Assembly (NCBI RefSeq): GCF_021216655.1
Contig: NZ_CP080437.1
Location: 1,054,001-1,118,000, forward strand
Length of the DNA stretch: 64,000 nt
Reading direction: 5' to 3'
Source of the DNA: Clavibacter michiganensis
GTDB lineage: Bacteria; Actinomycetota; Actinomycetes; Actinomycetales; Microbacteriaceae
Below are positions 18,872 to 27,495 of this stretch, piece after piece. The translations under genes and the position numbers were made by a program. The notes under the pieces were generated by a model. It saw only the letters and a list, made by a program, of their open reading frames with translations, was not told the DNA's origin and searched no databases. Each line of letters starts with the position of its first letter. The first letter of the stretch is position 1.

Positions 18872-20486
18872 TCCGACCACGACGGGTGCCGCCGCACCCG
18901 CCGCCAAGAGCGGGGGCGGCCTGACCGCCGCGGCCGCGACCTACCTCGACGAGCGCACCAGCGTCAGCGTCGCCGTCAAGGAGTTCGGGCGGAAGATCTT
19001 CCCGGACCACTGGTCCTTCATGCTCGGCGAGGTGGCGCTCTACAGCTTCGTCGTCATCCTGCTCACGGGCACGTGGCTGACCTTCTTCTTCAACCCGTCG
19101 ATGGCGGAGACGCACTACGCCGGCTCCTACGCGCCCCTGAAGGGCGTCGAGATGTCCGTGGCCATGTCCTCGTCGCTCGACATCTCGTTCGACATCCGCG
19201 GTGGCCTGCTCATGCGGCAGATCCACCACTGGGCGGCGCTGCTGTTCGTCGCGTCCATCGGCCTGCACATGCTCCGCATCTACTTCACGGGTGCGTTCCG
19301 CAAACCGCGCGAGCTCAACTGGTTCATCGGCTTCGTGCTCTTCATCCTCGCGATGGCCGAGGGCTTCACGGGCTACTCGCTCCCCGACGACCTGCTCTCC
19401 GGCAACGGCCTGCGCATCATCGACGGCATGGTGAAGGGCATCCCGGTCATCGGGACGTGGATCTCGTTCCTCCTGTTCGGCGGCGAGTTCCCCGGCACGC
19501 ACATCATCCCGAGGCTCTACACGCTGCACATCCTGCTGCTGCCGGCGATCCTCGTCGCGTTCCTCGCGCTCCACCTGCTCTTCGTGGTCGTGCACAAGCA
19601 CACCCAGTTCGCCGGCCCCGGCCGCACGAACGAGAACGTGGTCGGCGTCCCGGTGCTCCCGACGTTCGCCGCGAAGGCCGGAGGGTTCTTCTTCGTCGTC
19701 TTCGGCGTGATCGTCGTCATGGCCTCGTTCTTCACGATCAACCCGATCTGGAACTACGGCCCCTACGACCCGTCACCGGTGTCGGCGGGAACCCAGCCCG
19801 ACTGGTACATCGGCTTCGCGGACGGCGCCCTGCGCCTCGTGCCGCCGGGACTCGAGTTCGTGCTGTTCGACCACACGTTCTCGTTCAACATCATCCTGCC
19901 GATCACGGTCCTGGGTCTGTTCATCGTGCTCGTCGCGCTGTACCCCTTCATCGAGGCGTGGATCACGGGCGACAAGCGCGAGCACCACATCCTCGACCGC
20001 CCGCGCAACGCCCCGACGCGCACCGCGATCGGCGCGGCAGGCGTCACGTTCTACGCGGTCCTCTGGTCCGCTGCGAGCTCCGACCTCATCGCCACCCACT
20101 TCAAGGTGTCGATGGAGGGCGTCATCCACACGCTGCAGGCGCTGCTGATCCTCGGACCGGTCATCGCATACCAGGTCGCCAAGCGCATCTGCCTGGCGCT
20201 CATGAAGAAGGACCGCGAGATCGCCCTCCACGGCGTCGAGTCGGGCCGCATCGTGAAGCTGCCTGGCGGCGAGTTCATCGAGGTGCACGAGCAGCTCGAC
20301 GAGTACGAGCGCTGGCGCCTGGTCAGCTACGACGACTACAAGCCGCTCATGATCCGCCCGGACAGCCGTGGACGCATCACGGTCAACCAGCGGGCCCGCG
20401 CGGCGCTCTCCAAGTGGTTCTTCGAGGACCGGATCTCCCCGGTCACCACCAAGGACGTCGAGCGCAGCCACGGTGACCACCACTAG
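18852..20486 (+). CDS. qcrB: Cytochrome b subunit of the bcc complex
   Basis: Holds the two b hemes and the quinol sites. The 544 residues include the heme-ligand histidines in MRQIHHWAALLFVASIGLHMLR (given in part) and in the fourth helix, and a QO-site motif PDWYIG where classical cytochrome b has PEWY. The C-terminal extension (about 120 residues) beyond the usual helices is typical of actinobacterial QcrB. The start is one of two adjacent GTG codons (18852, 18855), inside the end of qcrA. A long hairpin follows. Confidence 0.96.
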   Translation: MVTTTADPTTTGAAAPAAKSGGGLTAAAATYLDERTSVSVAVKEFGRKIFPDHWSFMLGEVALYSFVVILLTGTWLTFFFNPSMAETHYAGSYAPLKGVEMSVAMSSSLDISFDIRGGLLMRQIHHWAALLFVASIGLHMLRIYFTGAFRKPRELNWFIGFVLFILAMAEGFTGYSLPDDLLSGNGLRIIDGMVKGIPVIGTWISFLLFGGEFPGTHIIPRLYTLHILLLPAILVAFLALHLLFVVVHKHTQFAGPGRTNENVVGVPVLPTFAAKAGGFFFVVFGVIVVMASFFTINPIWNYGPYDPSPVSAGTQPDWYIGFADGALRLVPPGLEFVLFDHTFSFNIILPITVLGLFIVLVALYPFIEAWITGDKREHHILDRPRNAPTRTAIGAAGVTFYAVLWSAASSDLIATHFKVSMEGVIHTLQALLILGPVIAYQVAKRICLALMKKDREIALHGVESGRIVKLPGGEFIEVHEQLDEYERWRLVSYDDYKPLMIRPDSRGRITVNQRARAALSKWFFEDRISPVTTKDVERSHGDHH

Positions 20487-20521
20487 GCACGACCCCGTCC
20501 GCGTCTAGCGCGGGCACGCAT

Positions 20522-20558
20522 CGAGAGCCGGTCCGGCGTCACGCCGGGCCGGCTCTCG
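20522..20558 (+). terminator. Terminator after qcrB
   Basis: An almost perfect inverted repeat of 18 bases per arm (20522-20539 with 20541-20558, one G-T pair) ends the ctaE-qcrCAB operon. It is followed by TGCGTCC and then the Shine-Dalgarno sequence of the next gene. Confidence 0.78.
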
Positions 20559-20600
20559 TGCGTCCGGCTCGACCAGACTGAAACGTCTCCAGGAGGACCC

Positions 20601-21518
20601 GTGGATCTCGACCGGCTCGCCAGCTGGCTGCGCTGCCCCTCCTGCGGCTCGGACCTGCGTGCGGTGCCGCCCCTCGTGCTGCGGTGCGAGCACGGACACA
20701 CCGTCGACGGCAACAAGCGGGGCTACGCCAACCTGCTCGCATCGGGTACGCGAGTCACCGGCGACACCGCCGAGATGCTCGCCGCGCGCGGCACCTTCCT
20801 CGACCGCGGGCACTACGCCCCGCTCGTCGACGCCCTGACCGACGCGACCGTCGCCCCGCACGAGCCGGCATCGGATGCTCCGTCCCGGCCCGCGGTCGCC
20901 CGCAGCGGTCACCGTGAAGCAGGGCTGCGCATCGTCGACGCGGGCTGCGGCACCGGCCACTACCTCCGGGCCGTCCTGGACGCCGTACCCGGATCGACCG
21001 GACTCGCCGCCGACCTCTCCCCCGCGGCGGTCGCCATCGCCGTCCGCGGCCGTCCCGACGTCGACGGCGTCGTCGCGGACACGTGGGCCGCCCTCCCGAT
21101 GCGCGACGGCGTCGCCGACCTGATCCTCGACGTCTTCGCGCCGCGCAACCTTCCCGAGTTCCACCGCGTGCTCGCCCCGGGCGGCCGCGTCGCGATCGTC
21201 GCGGCGGGGCCGCAGCACCTCGGGGAGCTGCGAGCGTCAGGGCGCGCCGTCGGCGTCCAGGAGGACAAGCGGGAGAGGATCCTCGAGGCGGCCGACCCGT
21301 ACTTCGAGACCGAGTCGGAGACCCGCGTCCGACGGGTCCTGCGCCTCCCGGAGGACGACGTCCGGCTGCTGCTGGGTATGGGTCCGTCCGCCCATCACGC
21401 AGCCGTGGCGGATCGCGGGACCGCCGACGTGGCCGCCGGCGGCGGGGACCGGCACGATGTCACCGTCGACGTCATGGTCCACGTCCTGCGTCGACGCCAA
21501 GACGTCGTCCCCGGATGA
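20601..21518 (+). CDS. RlmA-type 23S rRNA (guanine-N1) methyltransferase
   Basis: A 305-residue SAM-dependent methyltransferase of the RlmA(I)/TlrB family, which methylates G745 or G748 of 23S rRNA; the second type can give resistance to some macrolides. The N-terminal zinc motif is CPSC (Cys12, Cys15) with CEHGH (Cys29). The SAM site is VDAGCGTGHY near residue 115 and LDVFAPRNLPEFHRVLAPGG follows. The GTG start has a very strong AGGAGG seven bases upstream-class spacing (AGGAGGACCC-GTG). Which guanine is modified cannot be told from sequence alone. Confidence 0.87.
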   Translation: MDLDRLASWLRCPSCGSDLRAVPPLVLRCEHGHTVDGNKRGYANLLASGTRVTGDTAEMLAARGTFLDRGHYAPLVDALTDATVAPHEPASDAPSRPAVARSGHREAGLRIVDAGCGTGHYLRAVLDAVPGSTGLAADLSPAAVAIAVRGRPDVDGVVADTWAALPMRDGVADLILDVFAPRNLPEFHRVLAPGGRVAIVAAGPQHLGELRASGRAVGVQEDKRERILEAADPYFETESETRVRRVLRLPEDDVRLLLGMGPSAHHAAVADRGTADVAAGGGDRHDVTVDVMVHVLRRRQDVVPG

Positions 21519-21749
21519 CCACGGCCGTTCGCCAGGGCTCCACTCTGCGACGTCCATCACCGGCAGCGGCATGCCGTCCCGGACCGGGCACGGCGTGACG
21601 GAGTAGCGTGACGGACGTCATGCAGCTGCTGTCCGGGGGGAAGCGGTCGCCATCGTGTCGTGCCTCCCGGTGGTAGCGCTTCTCCTCCCACCGGCTGATC
21701 CTCGACGGGGTATCGCGTCCGGCCCGACCCATGGATCACGGACCGCATC

Positions 21750-23130
21750 TTGCTCGACTCGATCACCCTCCGCGTCGCCTTCGGCGTGACGACCCTCACC
21801 CTGTTCCTGCTCTTCGCGCTGGTGACGTTCCGCGCCACGCGGTCGCCGTTCAGCTTCTGGTGGTGCACCGCCCTGGTCCTCTTCATGGGGGGGATCCCTC
21901 GCCTACCTGCAGGACGGCACCGCCTCCCAGGCTTGGGGCAACCCGCTCGGCAACGGGCTGATCGTCGCGGGCGCCGCCTGCGTGTGGATGGGGAGCAGGT
22001 CGCTGCGTGACCGCGCGACGCCGTGGTGGCTGGTCGTGTCCCCGGCAGCCGTCATCGTGGCCGTGTCGGCGGCCGACTCGCCGGCGACGGACGACTGGTC
22101 AGGCGGTGCGCTGTTCCTGTCGCTCATGGCCGGACTCATCGGGCTCTCGACCCGGGAGATCGTCATGCTGGACGCGGGCCTGTCGCGCACGCGCTGGGCG
22201 CTCATCCTCGCCTCGGGGACCCTCGCCGCGTACTACGCGATCCGGCTGGTGGTGTTCCTCGCCGCGGGTCCGAGGAGCGGCATCTTCACGTCATGGTTCG
22301 GGACGCCGAGCACGACGCTCATCACGCTGGTGCTCCTCGTCGTCGTGTCGTTCAGCATGGCCTCCCTCAGCGGCGAGCAGGCAGCCAAGATGTTCGCCGC
22401 ACGTGCCGCGACATCCCGGCAGGAGCTCGTGGACGGCGGTAGCGTGCAACGCCGCCTCCTCCCCCAGCGCGTCCCCGATCTGCCCGGCTACCAGGTCGCC
22501 GGCGCATGCGTCGCCAGCGGGGCGGTGAGCGGCGACTTCTTCGACTGGCAGCGCACCGCGGAAGGCCTCGTGGTGACGCTCGCCGACGTCATGGGCAAGG
22601 GCGTGGGGGCGGCCATGATCGCGGCCACCGTCCGTGCTGCGCTGCGGGTCGCATCGACTTCCCTTGATCCGGGGCGGACGCTCGCCGTGGTCGACCGCAC
22701 CGTCGAATCCGACCTCGACGCGAACGACGCGTTCGTCACCCTCCTGCATCTGCGGCTCGACGCGCGGAGCGGCGACATCGCGTTGGTCGACGCCGGCCAC
22801 GGCCTCGCGGTCGTCTGCCGTGCTGACGGCTCCCGTCACCCGATCCCCTCGCGGAACCTCCCGCTCGGTGCCCTGGGCACCCAGCGGTGGTCCCCGTCGA
22901 CGGTGCGCCTGGAACCCGGCGACATGCTCCTCGTGTGCAGCGACGGCGTGCTCGACCTCTTCGACGGGACCATCGCGTCCATGGATCTCGCCGCCCGGAC
23001 CGCGATGGAGGCCGACAGCAGCGCCGTCGCGGCAGTCGCGAGCCTCACCCGCCTCGCCGCGGCGACCACGCCCCCGGACGACGTCACGGTCGTGGCGATC
23101 CGTTGCCTGCCCTCCGCGACCACCCGCTGA
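21750..23130 (+). pseudogene. SpoIIE-type (PP2C) membrane phosphatase, frame broken at a G7 run
   Basis: Reading starts at TTG 21750 (MLDSITLRVAFGVTTLTLF) and continues to ALVLFMGG, where seven consecutive G (21887-21893) shift the frame. With six G the protein would continue GSLAYLQDGTAS and give 459 residues: several membrane helices (about 1-215), then a SpoIIE phosphatase domain with SGDFFDW, LADVMGKGVGAAMIA, VDAGHGLAV, CSDGVLDLFDG and PPDDVTVVAI. Those are the metal-binding aspartates, all intact. Such phosphatases act on anti-sigma-factor antagonists. The 3' part could also start alone at GTG 21982 (382 residues). Whether this is decay, a sequencing error or a switch is open. The 231 bases upstream hold no gene. 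Confidence 0.75.
21887..21893 (+). other. Seven-G homopolymer at the frameshift point
   Basis: ATG followed by six more G, then ATCC. Removing one G joins the N-terminal and C-terminal reading frames of the phosphatase without any other change, so this run is the single break point. Confidence 0.85.
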
Positions 23131-23303
23131 CCTGCGCGGCGCGGGCGACACGGACCGACGGCGCATCTGACGCCCACCGCTTCGCACGGCGGGTCGACCG
23201 ACGGCGGCACGGCCGCGGACGAGCACCGCCTCCTCCGCGCAGCGGAGCGGCGACGACGGACGCGCACGGCGCACGGTGCGACCACGCATGCCCGGACGCG
23301 AGA

Positions 23304-23332
23304 ATGCCCGGCCTCTCGAGGAGGCCGGGCAT
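23304..23332. terminator. Bidirectional terminator between the phosphatase and the GNAT gene
   Basis: A perfect 12-bp stem (23304-23315 with 23321-23332) with loop TCGAG, 20 bases beyond the end of the minus-strand GNAT gene. Upstream, 23131-23303 shows no convincing gene on either strand. Confidence 0.78.
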
Positions 23333-23351
23333 CGCGACGATCGGAGCGGAT

Positions 23352-23789
23352 CTACCGCAGGAGCTTCTTGTAGAACTCGGCCGTGCGCTCGTAGCCCAGG
23401 CGCTTGTAGAACTCCCCGGCCCGCCGTGTGCTCATGGTGATCTGCCCGACGCCGCGATCGCCGCAGAGCCGTTCCACGGCACGCACGAGAGCGGAGCCCG
23501 TGCCGCCGCTCCTGGCGCCCGCGTCCACGACGAGCTCCTCGAGATGGGCGCTCAACCCGCCGGCGTAGAGCAGGCGACTCACGACGAGGTACGCGTATCC
23601 GACGACCGCCCCCGAGTCTTCCGCGACGAGCAGGACGTCCCGCCCCTCGTCCTTGTTGGCCCGGAGGATGTGGAAGAAGGTGACGTCGAAGTCGTCGCGC
23701 GTAGCCGGGGCGTTGATCATGTCGAGCTGCTGGCACAGGGCGAAGACCGCGTCCCCGTCGGATGCCTGGGCGTGCCGGATGTCGACCAT
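23352..23789 (-). CDS. GNAT-family N-acetyltransferase
   Basis: A 145-residue acetyltransferase. The acetyl-CoA loop is ARSGGTGSALVRAVE, preceded by the strand HLEELVVDAG, and ERLGYERTAEFYKKL-type sequence (KRLGYERTAEFYKKLL) closes the fold. The substrate is unknown. Its ATG lies only four bases after the ctaF stop, so it is made from the ctaC-ctaD-ctaF transcript. That suggests, without proving, a target in the oxidase or its assembly. A perfect hairpin ends the unit. Confidence 0.85.
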   Translation of the reverse strand: MVDIRHAQASDGDAVFALCQQLDMINAPATRDDFDVTFFHILRANKDEGRDVLLVAEDSGAVVGYAYLVVSRLLYAGGLSAHLEELVVDAGARSGGTGSALVRAVERLCGDRGVGQITMSTRRAGEFYKRLGYERTAEFYKKLLR

Positions 23790-23793
23790 CGGA

Positions 23794-24210
23794 TCAGCGC
23801 GCGAAGTAGCCGCGGTAGTACTCGTAGGTCCAACCCACGAGCGCGATGATGGCGAGCCCGCCGCCGATGATCGCGATCCAGATGCCCACGGCGAGGCCGA
23901 GGAACACGGACGCGGTGCCGGCCGCGAGGATCACGGGCCACCAGCTCCACGGGCTGAAGAAGCCCAGCTCCGGGTCGCCGTCGTCGACGTTGGCGTCGCT
24001 GCGGTCCTCCGGGAGCTCCCCGTTCTGCGCCGCGTAGAGACGGGCGACGAAGAAGCCGATGAACGCGGCCAGCGCGCCCGAGAGCGCGATGGCCAGCGTG
24101 CCGACCCATTCGACCGTGTTCTGGTCGATCAGGTGCCAGATCGTGTAGGCGGCCGCCGCGATGACGAAGAAGACCGCGAGGACGTAGAACAGGTTCCTAT
24201 TGGCGCGCAC
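23794..24210 (-). CDS. ctaF: Cytochrome c oxidase subunit IV, actinobacterial type
   Basis: A small structural subunit of the aa3 oxidase. The 138 residues have four predicted membrane helices (about 8-28, 35-58, 87-104 and 108-128) with the soluble GDPELGFFSPWSWWP segment, typical of actinobacterial CtaF. The GTG start lies one base from the ctaD stop. Confidence 0.92.
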   Translation of the reverse strand: MRANRNLFYVLAVFFVIAAAAYTIWHLIDQNTVEWVGTLAIALSGALAAFIGFFVARLYAAQNGELPEDRSDANVDDGDPELGFFSPWSWWPVILAAGTASVFLGLAVGIWIAIIGGGLAIIALVGWTYEYYRGYFAR

Positions 24211-24211
24211 G

Positions 24212-25957
24212 TCACTTCACCTTGTCGCTGGAGATGTCGTAGGTCGCGGCATCGGGAGCGTCCTTCGCCGGACCGATTCCCACGGGGATGCCCGCCTCGG
24301 GGTGGTTCAGGTCGAAGGCCGGGGCCTCCGAGCGGATCCGAGGGATGGACGTGAAGTTGTGCCGCGGCGGCGGGCAGGAGGTCGCCCACTCGAGCGAGCG
24401 GCCATAGCCCCACGGGTCGTTCACGGTCACACGGGGCGCCGTGCGCGCGGTGATCCAGACGTTCAGGAAGAACGGGATCATCGACAGCGCGAGGATGCCG
24501 GCGCCGATCGTGGACAGCTGGTTCATCCACGTGAAGTCGTCCTCGGGCTGATAGGTCGCGTAACGACGCGGCATGCCCATGACCCCCAGCCAGTGCTGGA
24601 TGAGGAACGTGGTGTGGAAGCCGACGAACAGCAGCCAGAAGTGGACCTTGCCGAGGCGCTCGTTGAGCATCGTGCCCGTCCACTTGGGCCACCAGAAGTA
24701 GAAGCCGGAGAACATGGCGAACACGACGGTGCCGAACACCACGTAGTGGAAGTGCGCCACCACGAAGTACGTGTCGGACACGTGGAAGTCGAGCGGGGGC
24801 GACGCCAGGATGACGCCGGTCAGGCCGCCGAACGTGAACGTGATGAGGAAGCCGATGGCCCACAGCATGGGCGTCTCGAACGTGACCGAACCACGCCACA
24901 TCGTGCCGATCCAGTTGAAGATCTTCACGCCGGTGGGGACCGCGATGAGCATGGTCATGAGCGAGAAGAACGGCAGCAGGACGGACCCGGTGACGTACAT
25001 GTGGTGCGCCCACACCGTGACCGAGAGGGCCGCGATGGAGATGGTCGCGTACACGAGGGTCTTGTACCCGAAGATCGGCTTGCGGCTGAAGACCGGGAAC
25101 ACCTCGGAGACGATGCCGAAGAACGGCAGCGCGATGATGTACACCTCGGGGTGCCCGAAGAACCAGAAGAGGTGCTGCCAGAGGATGGCGCCGCCGTTTG
25201 CCGGGTCGTAGATGTGCGCGTCGAATATGCGGTCGGCGCCGAGGCCGAAGAGCGCGGCCGCGAGGACCGGGAACGCCATGAGCACGAGGATCGACGTCAC
25301 GAGGATGTTCCACGTGAAGATCGGCATGCGGAACATGGTCATGCCGGGCGCGCGCATCGTGATGATGGTCGTCACGAAGTTGACCGCGCCGAGGATGGTG
25401 CCGAAGCCGCTGAGCGCGAGGCCCATCACCCAGAGATTGCCGCCCAACCCTGGCGAGAACGTCGTGCTCGACAGCGGGGCGTAGGCGAACCACCCGAACG
25501 AGGCCGCTCCGGCCGGGGTGAGGAATCCGGCGACCGCGATCAGCGAGCCGAAGTTGAACAGCCAGTACGCGAAGGCGTTGAGTCGCGGGAACGCGACGTC
25601 AGGAGCGCCGATCTGCAGTGGCATGAGCACGTTGGCGAAGCCGGCGAAGAGCGGCGTCGCGAACATGAGCAGCATGATCGTGCCGTGCATGGTGAAGAGC
25701 TGGTTGTACTGCTCCTTCGTCTCCACGACGTGCAGGCCCGGCTCGAAGAGCTGTGCGCGGATGACGAGGGCCATCACGCCGCCCAGGCAGAAGTAGAGGA
25801 ACGAGGTGATGAGGTACAGGTACCCGATGGTCTTGTGGTCCGTGGAGGTGATCCAGTTGACCACGACGTTCCCACGCCGTTCGGCCTTGCCGGAGTTCTC
25901 GAGGACCTTCGCCTGTCCCGCGGGGATCGCGGTGGGACGGTTGAGTGTCGATGTCAC
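24212..25957 (-). CDS. ctaD: Cytochrome c oxidase subunit I
   Basis: Catalytic subunit reducing oxygen to water and pumping protons. The 581 residues show 12 membrane spans; the heme a/a3 and CuB ligands are visible in [31 protein letters not shown] (given in part, with the D/K-pathway HPEVY), AHHMYVTG and HFHYVVFG. The start is GTG (TSTLNRPTA follows). It is 12 bases after ctaC and one base before ctaF. Confidence 0.98.
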   Translation of the reverse strand: MTSTLNRPTAIPAGQAKVLENSGKAERRGNVVVNWITSTDHKTIGYLYLITSFLYFCLGGVMALVIRAQLFEPGLHVVETKEQYNQLFTMHGTIMLLMFATPLFAGFANVLMPLQIGAPDVAFPRLNAFAYWLFNFGSLIAVAGFLTPAGAASFGWFAYAPLSSTTFSPGLGGNLWVMGLALSGFGTILGAVNFVTTIITMRAPGMTMFRMPIFTWNILVTSILVLMAFPVLAAALFGLGADRIFDAHIYDPANGGAILWQHLFWFFGHPEVYIIALPFFGIVSEVFPVFSRKPIFGYKTLVYATISIAALSVTVWAHHMYVTGSVLLPFFSLMTMLIAVPTGVKIFNWIGTMWRGSVTFETPMLWAIGFLITFTFGGLTGVILASPPLDFHVSDTYFVVAHFHYVVFGTVVFAMFSGFYFWWPKWTGTMLNERLGKVHFWLLFVGFHTTFLIQHWLGVMGMPRRYATYQPEDDFTWMNQLSTIGAGILALSMIPFFLNVWITARTAPRVTVNDPWGYGRSLEWATSCPPPRHNFTSIPRIRSEAPAFDLNHPEAGIPVGIGPAKDAPDAATYDISSDKVK

Positions 25958-25969
25958 GGTGTGTGTGCC

Positions 25970-26881
25970 CTACTTCTCGGACGACTCGGTGGTGGCCGGC
26001 ACGTCGGTGCCGGGGAGGTTCTGCAGGCGGTCGTAGTCCTTGCCGAGGTCGCCCTCGAAGCCGGCGGCCTTCTGGCTCTCGATGTACGCGTTGTACTCGT
26101 CGACGGAGACGACCTTCACCTGGAAGAGCATGAGGGAGTGGTACTCGCCGCAGAGCTCGGCGCACTTGCCCATGTACGTCCCCTCCTTCTCCGGGATGAA
26201 CGTCATGTAGTTCGTCTTGCCGGAGATGAGGTCCTTCTTGTAGAGGAAGTCCACCACCCAGAAGGAGTGCAGCGTGTCGCGGGTGTTGAGCTCGAGCTCG
26301 ACCTTGGTGTTGACCGGCAGGTAGAGCGTGGGGAGCTTGTCCTTGTCGATGGAGCCCTGCGGGCCGTTCGGGTCGTCGACGGCCTGGACGCCCTGCTCGT
26401 ACGCGCCGCCCTCGATGGGCTGGCCGGCCTCGGTCTCGCCGCCGAGGTAGTTGAAGTCCCACGCCCACTGCTTGCCGAAGACCTGGACCTTGACCTCGGG
26501 CTTGTCGAAGCGGGCCTCGATGGCGGCCTGGTCCTTGGCGGTGAACGCGAAGAAGCCGAGGACGAGGATCAGCGGCACGATCGTGTAGAAGATCTCGATC
26601 GGCATGTTGTAGCGCATCTGCACGGGCAGGCCGGTCTGGCCCTTGCGGCGGCGGTACACGACCGCGGCCCAGATGGTGAGGCCCCAGGTGAGGACGCCCA
26701 CCGCGAGGAGGACGATCCAGGCGGTGACCCACAGGCCGATGACCGAGTCCACGTGGTTGGTCGTGCCCGGTTCCGTCGGCAGGAAGCCCTGGAGCTGCTG
26801 CTGCGTGCACCCCGCGAGGAGTATCGAGATGCCCAGGGCGACGGGGATCGTCAGCCAACGTTGACGGCGAGTGAAGCGCAC
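25970..26881 (-). CDS. ctaC: Cytochrome c oxidase subunit II, lipoprotein form
   Basis: Takes electrons from QcrC through a dinuclear CuA centre. The 303 residues begin with a lipoprotein signal: lipobox ILLAGC with Cys25. Two membrane spans follow (about 40-70 and 92-113). CuA ligands His205, Cys240, Glu242, Cys244, His248 and Met251 are present (KCAELCGEYHSLM). GTG 26881 is chosen because it places the signal peptide at the N terminus and has AAGGG about seven bases upstream. It leads ctaC-ctaD-ctaF-GNAT. Confidence 0.96.
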   Translation of the reverse strand: MRFTRRQRWLTIPVALGISILLAGCTQQQLQGFLPTEPGTTNHVDSVIGLWVTAWIVLLAVGVLTWGLTIWAAVVYRRRKGQTGLPVQMRYNMPIEIFYTIVPLILVLGFFAFTAKDQAAIEARFDKPEVKVQVFGKQWAWDFNYLGGETEAGQPIEGGAYEQGVQAVDDPNGPQGSIDKDKLPTLYLPVNTKVELELNTRDTLHSFWVVDFLYKKDLISGKTNYMTFIPEKEGTYMGKCAELCGEYHSLMLFQVKVVSVDEYNAYIESQKAAGFEGDLGKDYDRLQNLPGTDVPATTESSEK

Positions 26882-27005
26882 GTGCAGACCCTTCGAAGAA
26901 CCGGATGTGACGGGTCCCACACTACGCGACAGGGAGCCGCCCGAAGGACGACTCCCTGCTCGGGCCCCGTGTTTCCGGGCCCAGATCCGCTTACCGTTCC
27001 GTGTG

Positions 27006-27368
27006 TCAGTGGAACGAGTCACCGCACGCGCACGAGCCGCCCGCGTTCGGGTTGTCGATGGTGAAGCCCTGCTTCTGGATGGTGTCCTCGAAGTCGATCG
27101 TGGCGCCGTCGAGGTACGGGACGCTCATCTTGTCGACGATGACCTCGACCCCGTCGAAGTCGACCGTGGCGTCGCCGTCGAGCTCGCGCTCGTCGAAGTA
27201 GAGCTGGTAGATGAGGCCCGAGCAGCCGCCGGGCTGGACGGCGACGCGGAGGCGGAGGTCCTCGCGGCCCTCCTGCTGGAGCAGGCTCTTGACCTTGCTC
27301 GCCGCGGTGTCCGTGAGTCCGACGCGGTGGGCCGCCTGGGCGGTCTCGGTCAGCGTGGTGTCGGTCAT
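27006..27368 (-). CDS. erpA: A-type iron-sulfur carrier (ErpA/HesB)
   Basis: Delivers iron-sulfur clusters to apoproteins. The 120 residues carry the three conserved cysteines in QPGGCSGLIYQL and GSCACGDSFH. ATG at 27368 is set by GAGGAG upstream. It lies upstream of ctaC on the same strand with a gap of 124 bases. In many actinobacteria it sits in this position, next to the oxidase genes. Confidence 0.93.
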   Translation of the reverse strand: MTDTTLTETAQAAHRVGLTDTAASKVKSLLQQEGREDLRLRVAVQPGGCSGLIYQLYFDERELDGDATVDFDGVEVIVDKMSVPYLDGATIDFEDTIQKQGFTIDNPNAGGSCACGDSFH

Positions 27369-27455
27369 GAGCACTCCTCGGGTGGTGGGATCTGCGGTCG
27401 GGCGACTCCGGTGGAGTCTACGTCGTGCAACCGCGGGAGTCACCCGGGTGTTCCC

Positions 27456-27483
27456 GACCGCCGGCCCGATCCGGCCGGCGGTC
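27456..27483 (-). terminator. Terminator after the M20 dipeptidase gene
   Basis: A perfect 11-bp stem (27456-27466 with 27473-27483) with a six-base loop, 12 bases past the stop codon of the minus-strand dipeptidase gene. Confidence 0.72.
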
Positions 27484-27495
27484 GAGAGGGGCCCG

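Noticed and set aside
26930..27000. Possible terminators between erpA and ctaC (GGGCCC repeat and a CAGGGAG/CTCCCTG pair)
   Set aside because: Stems of six to seven pairs with loops of nine to fifteen bases; not distinct from background pairing in this sequence.
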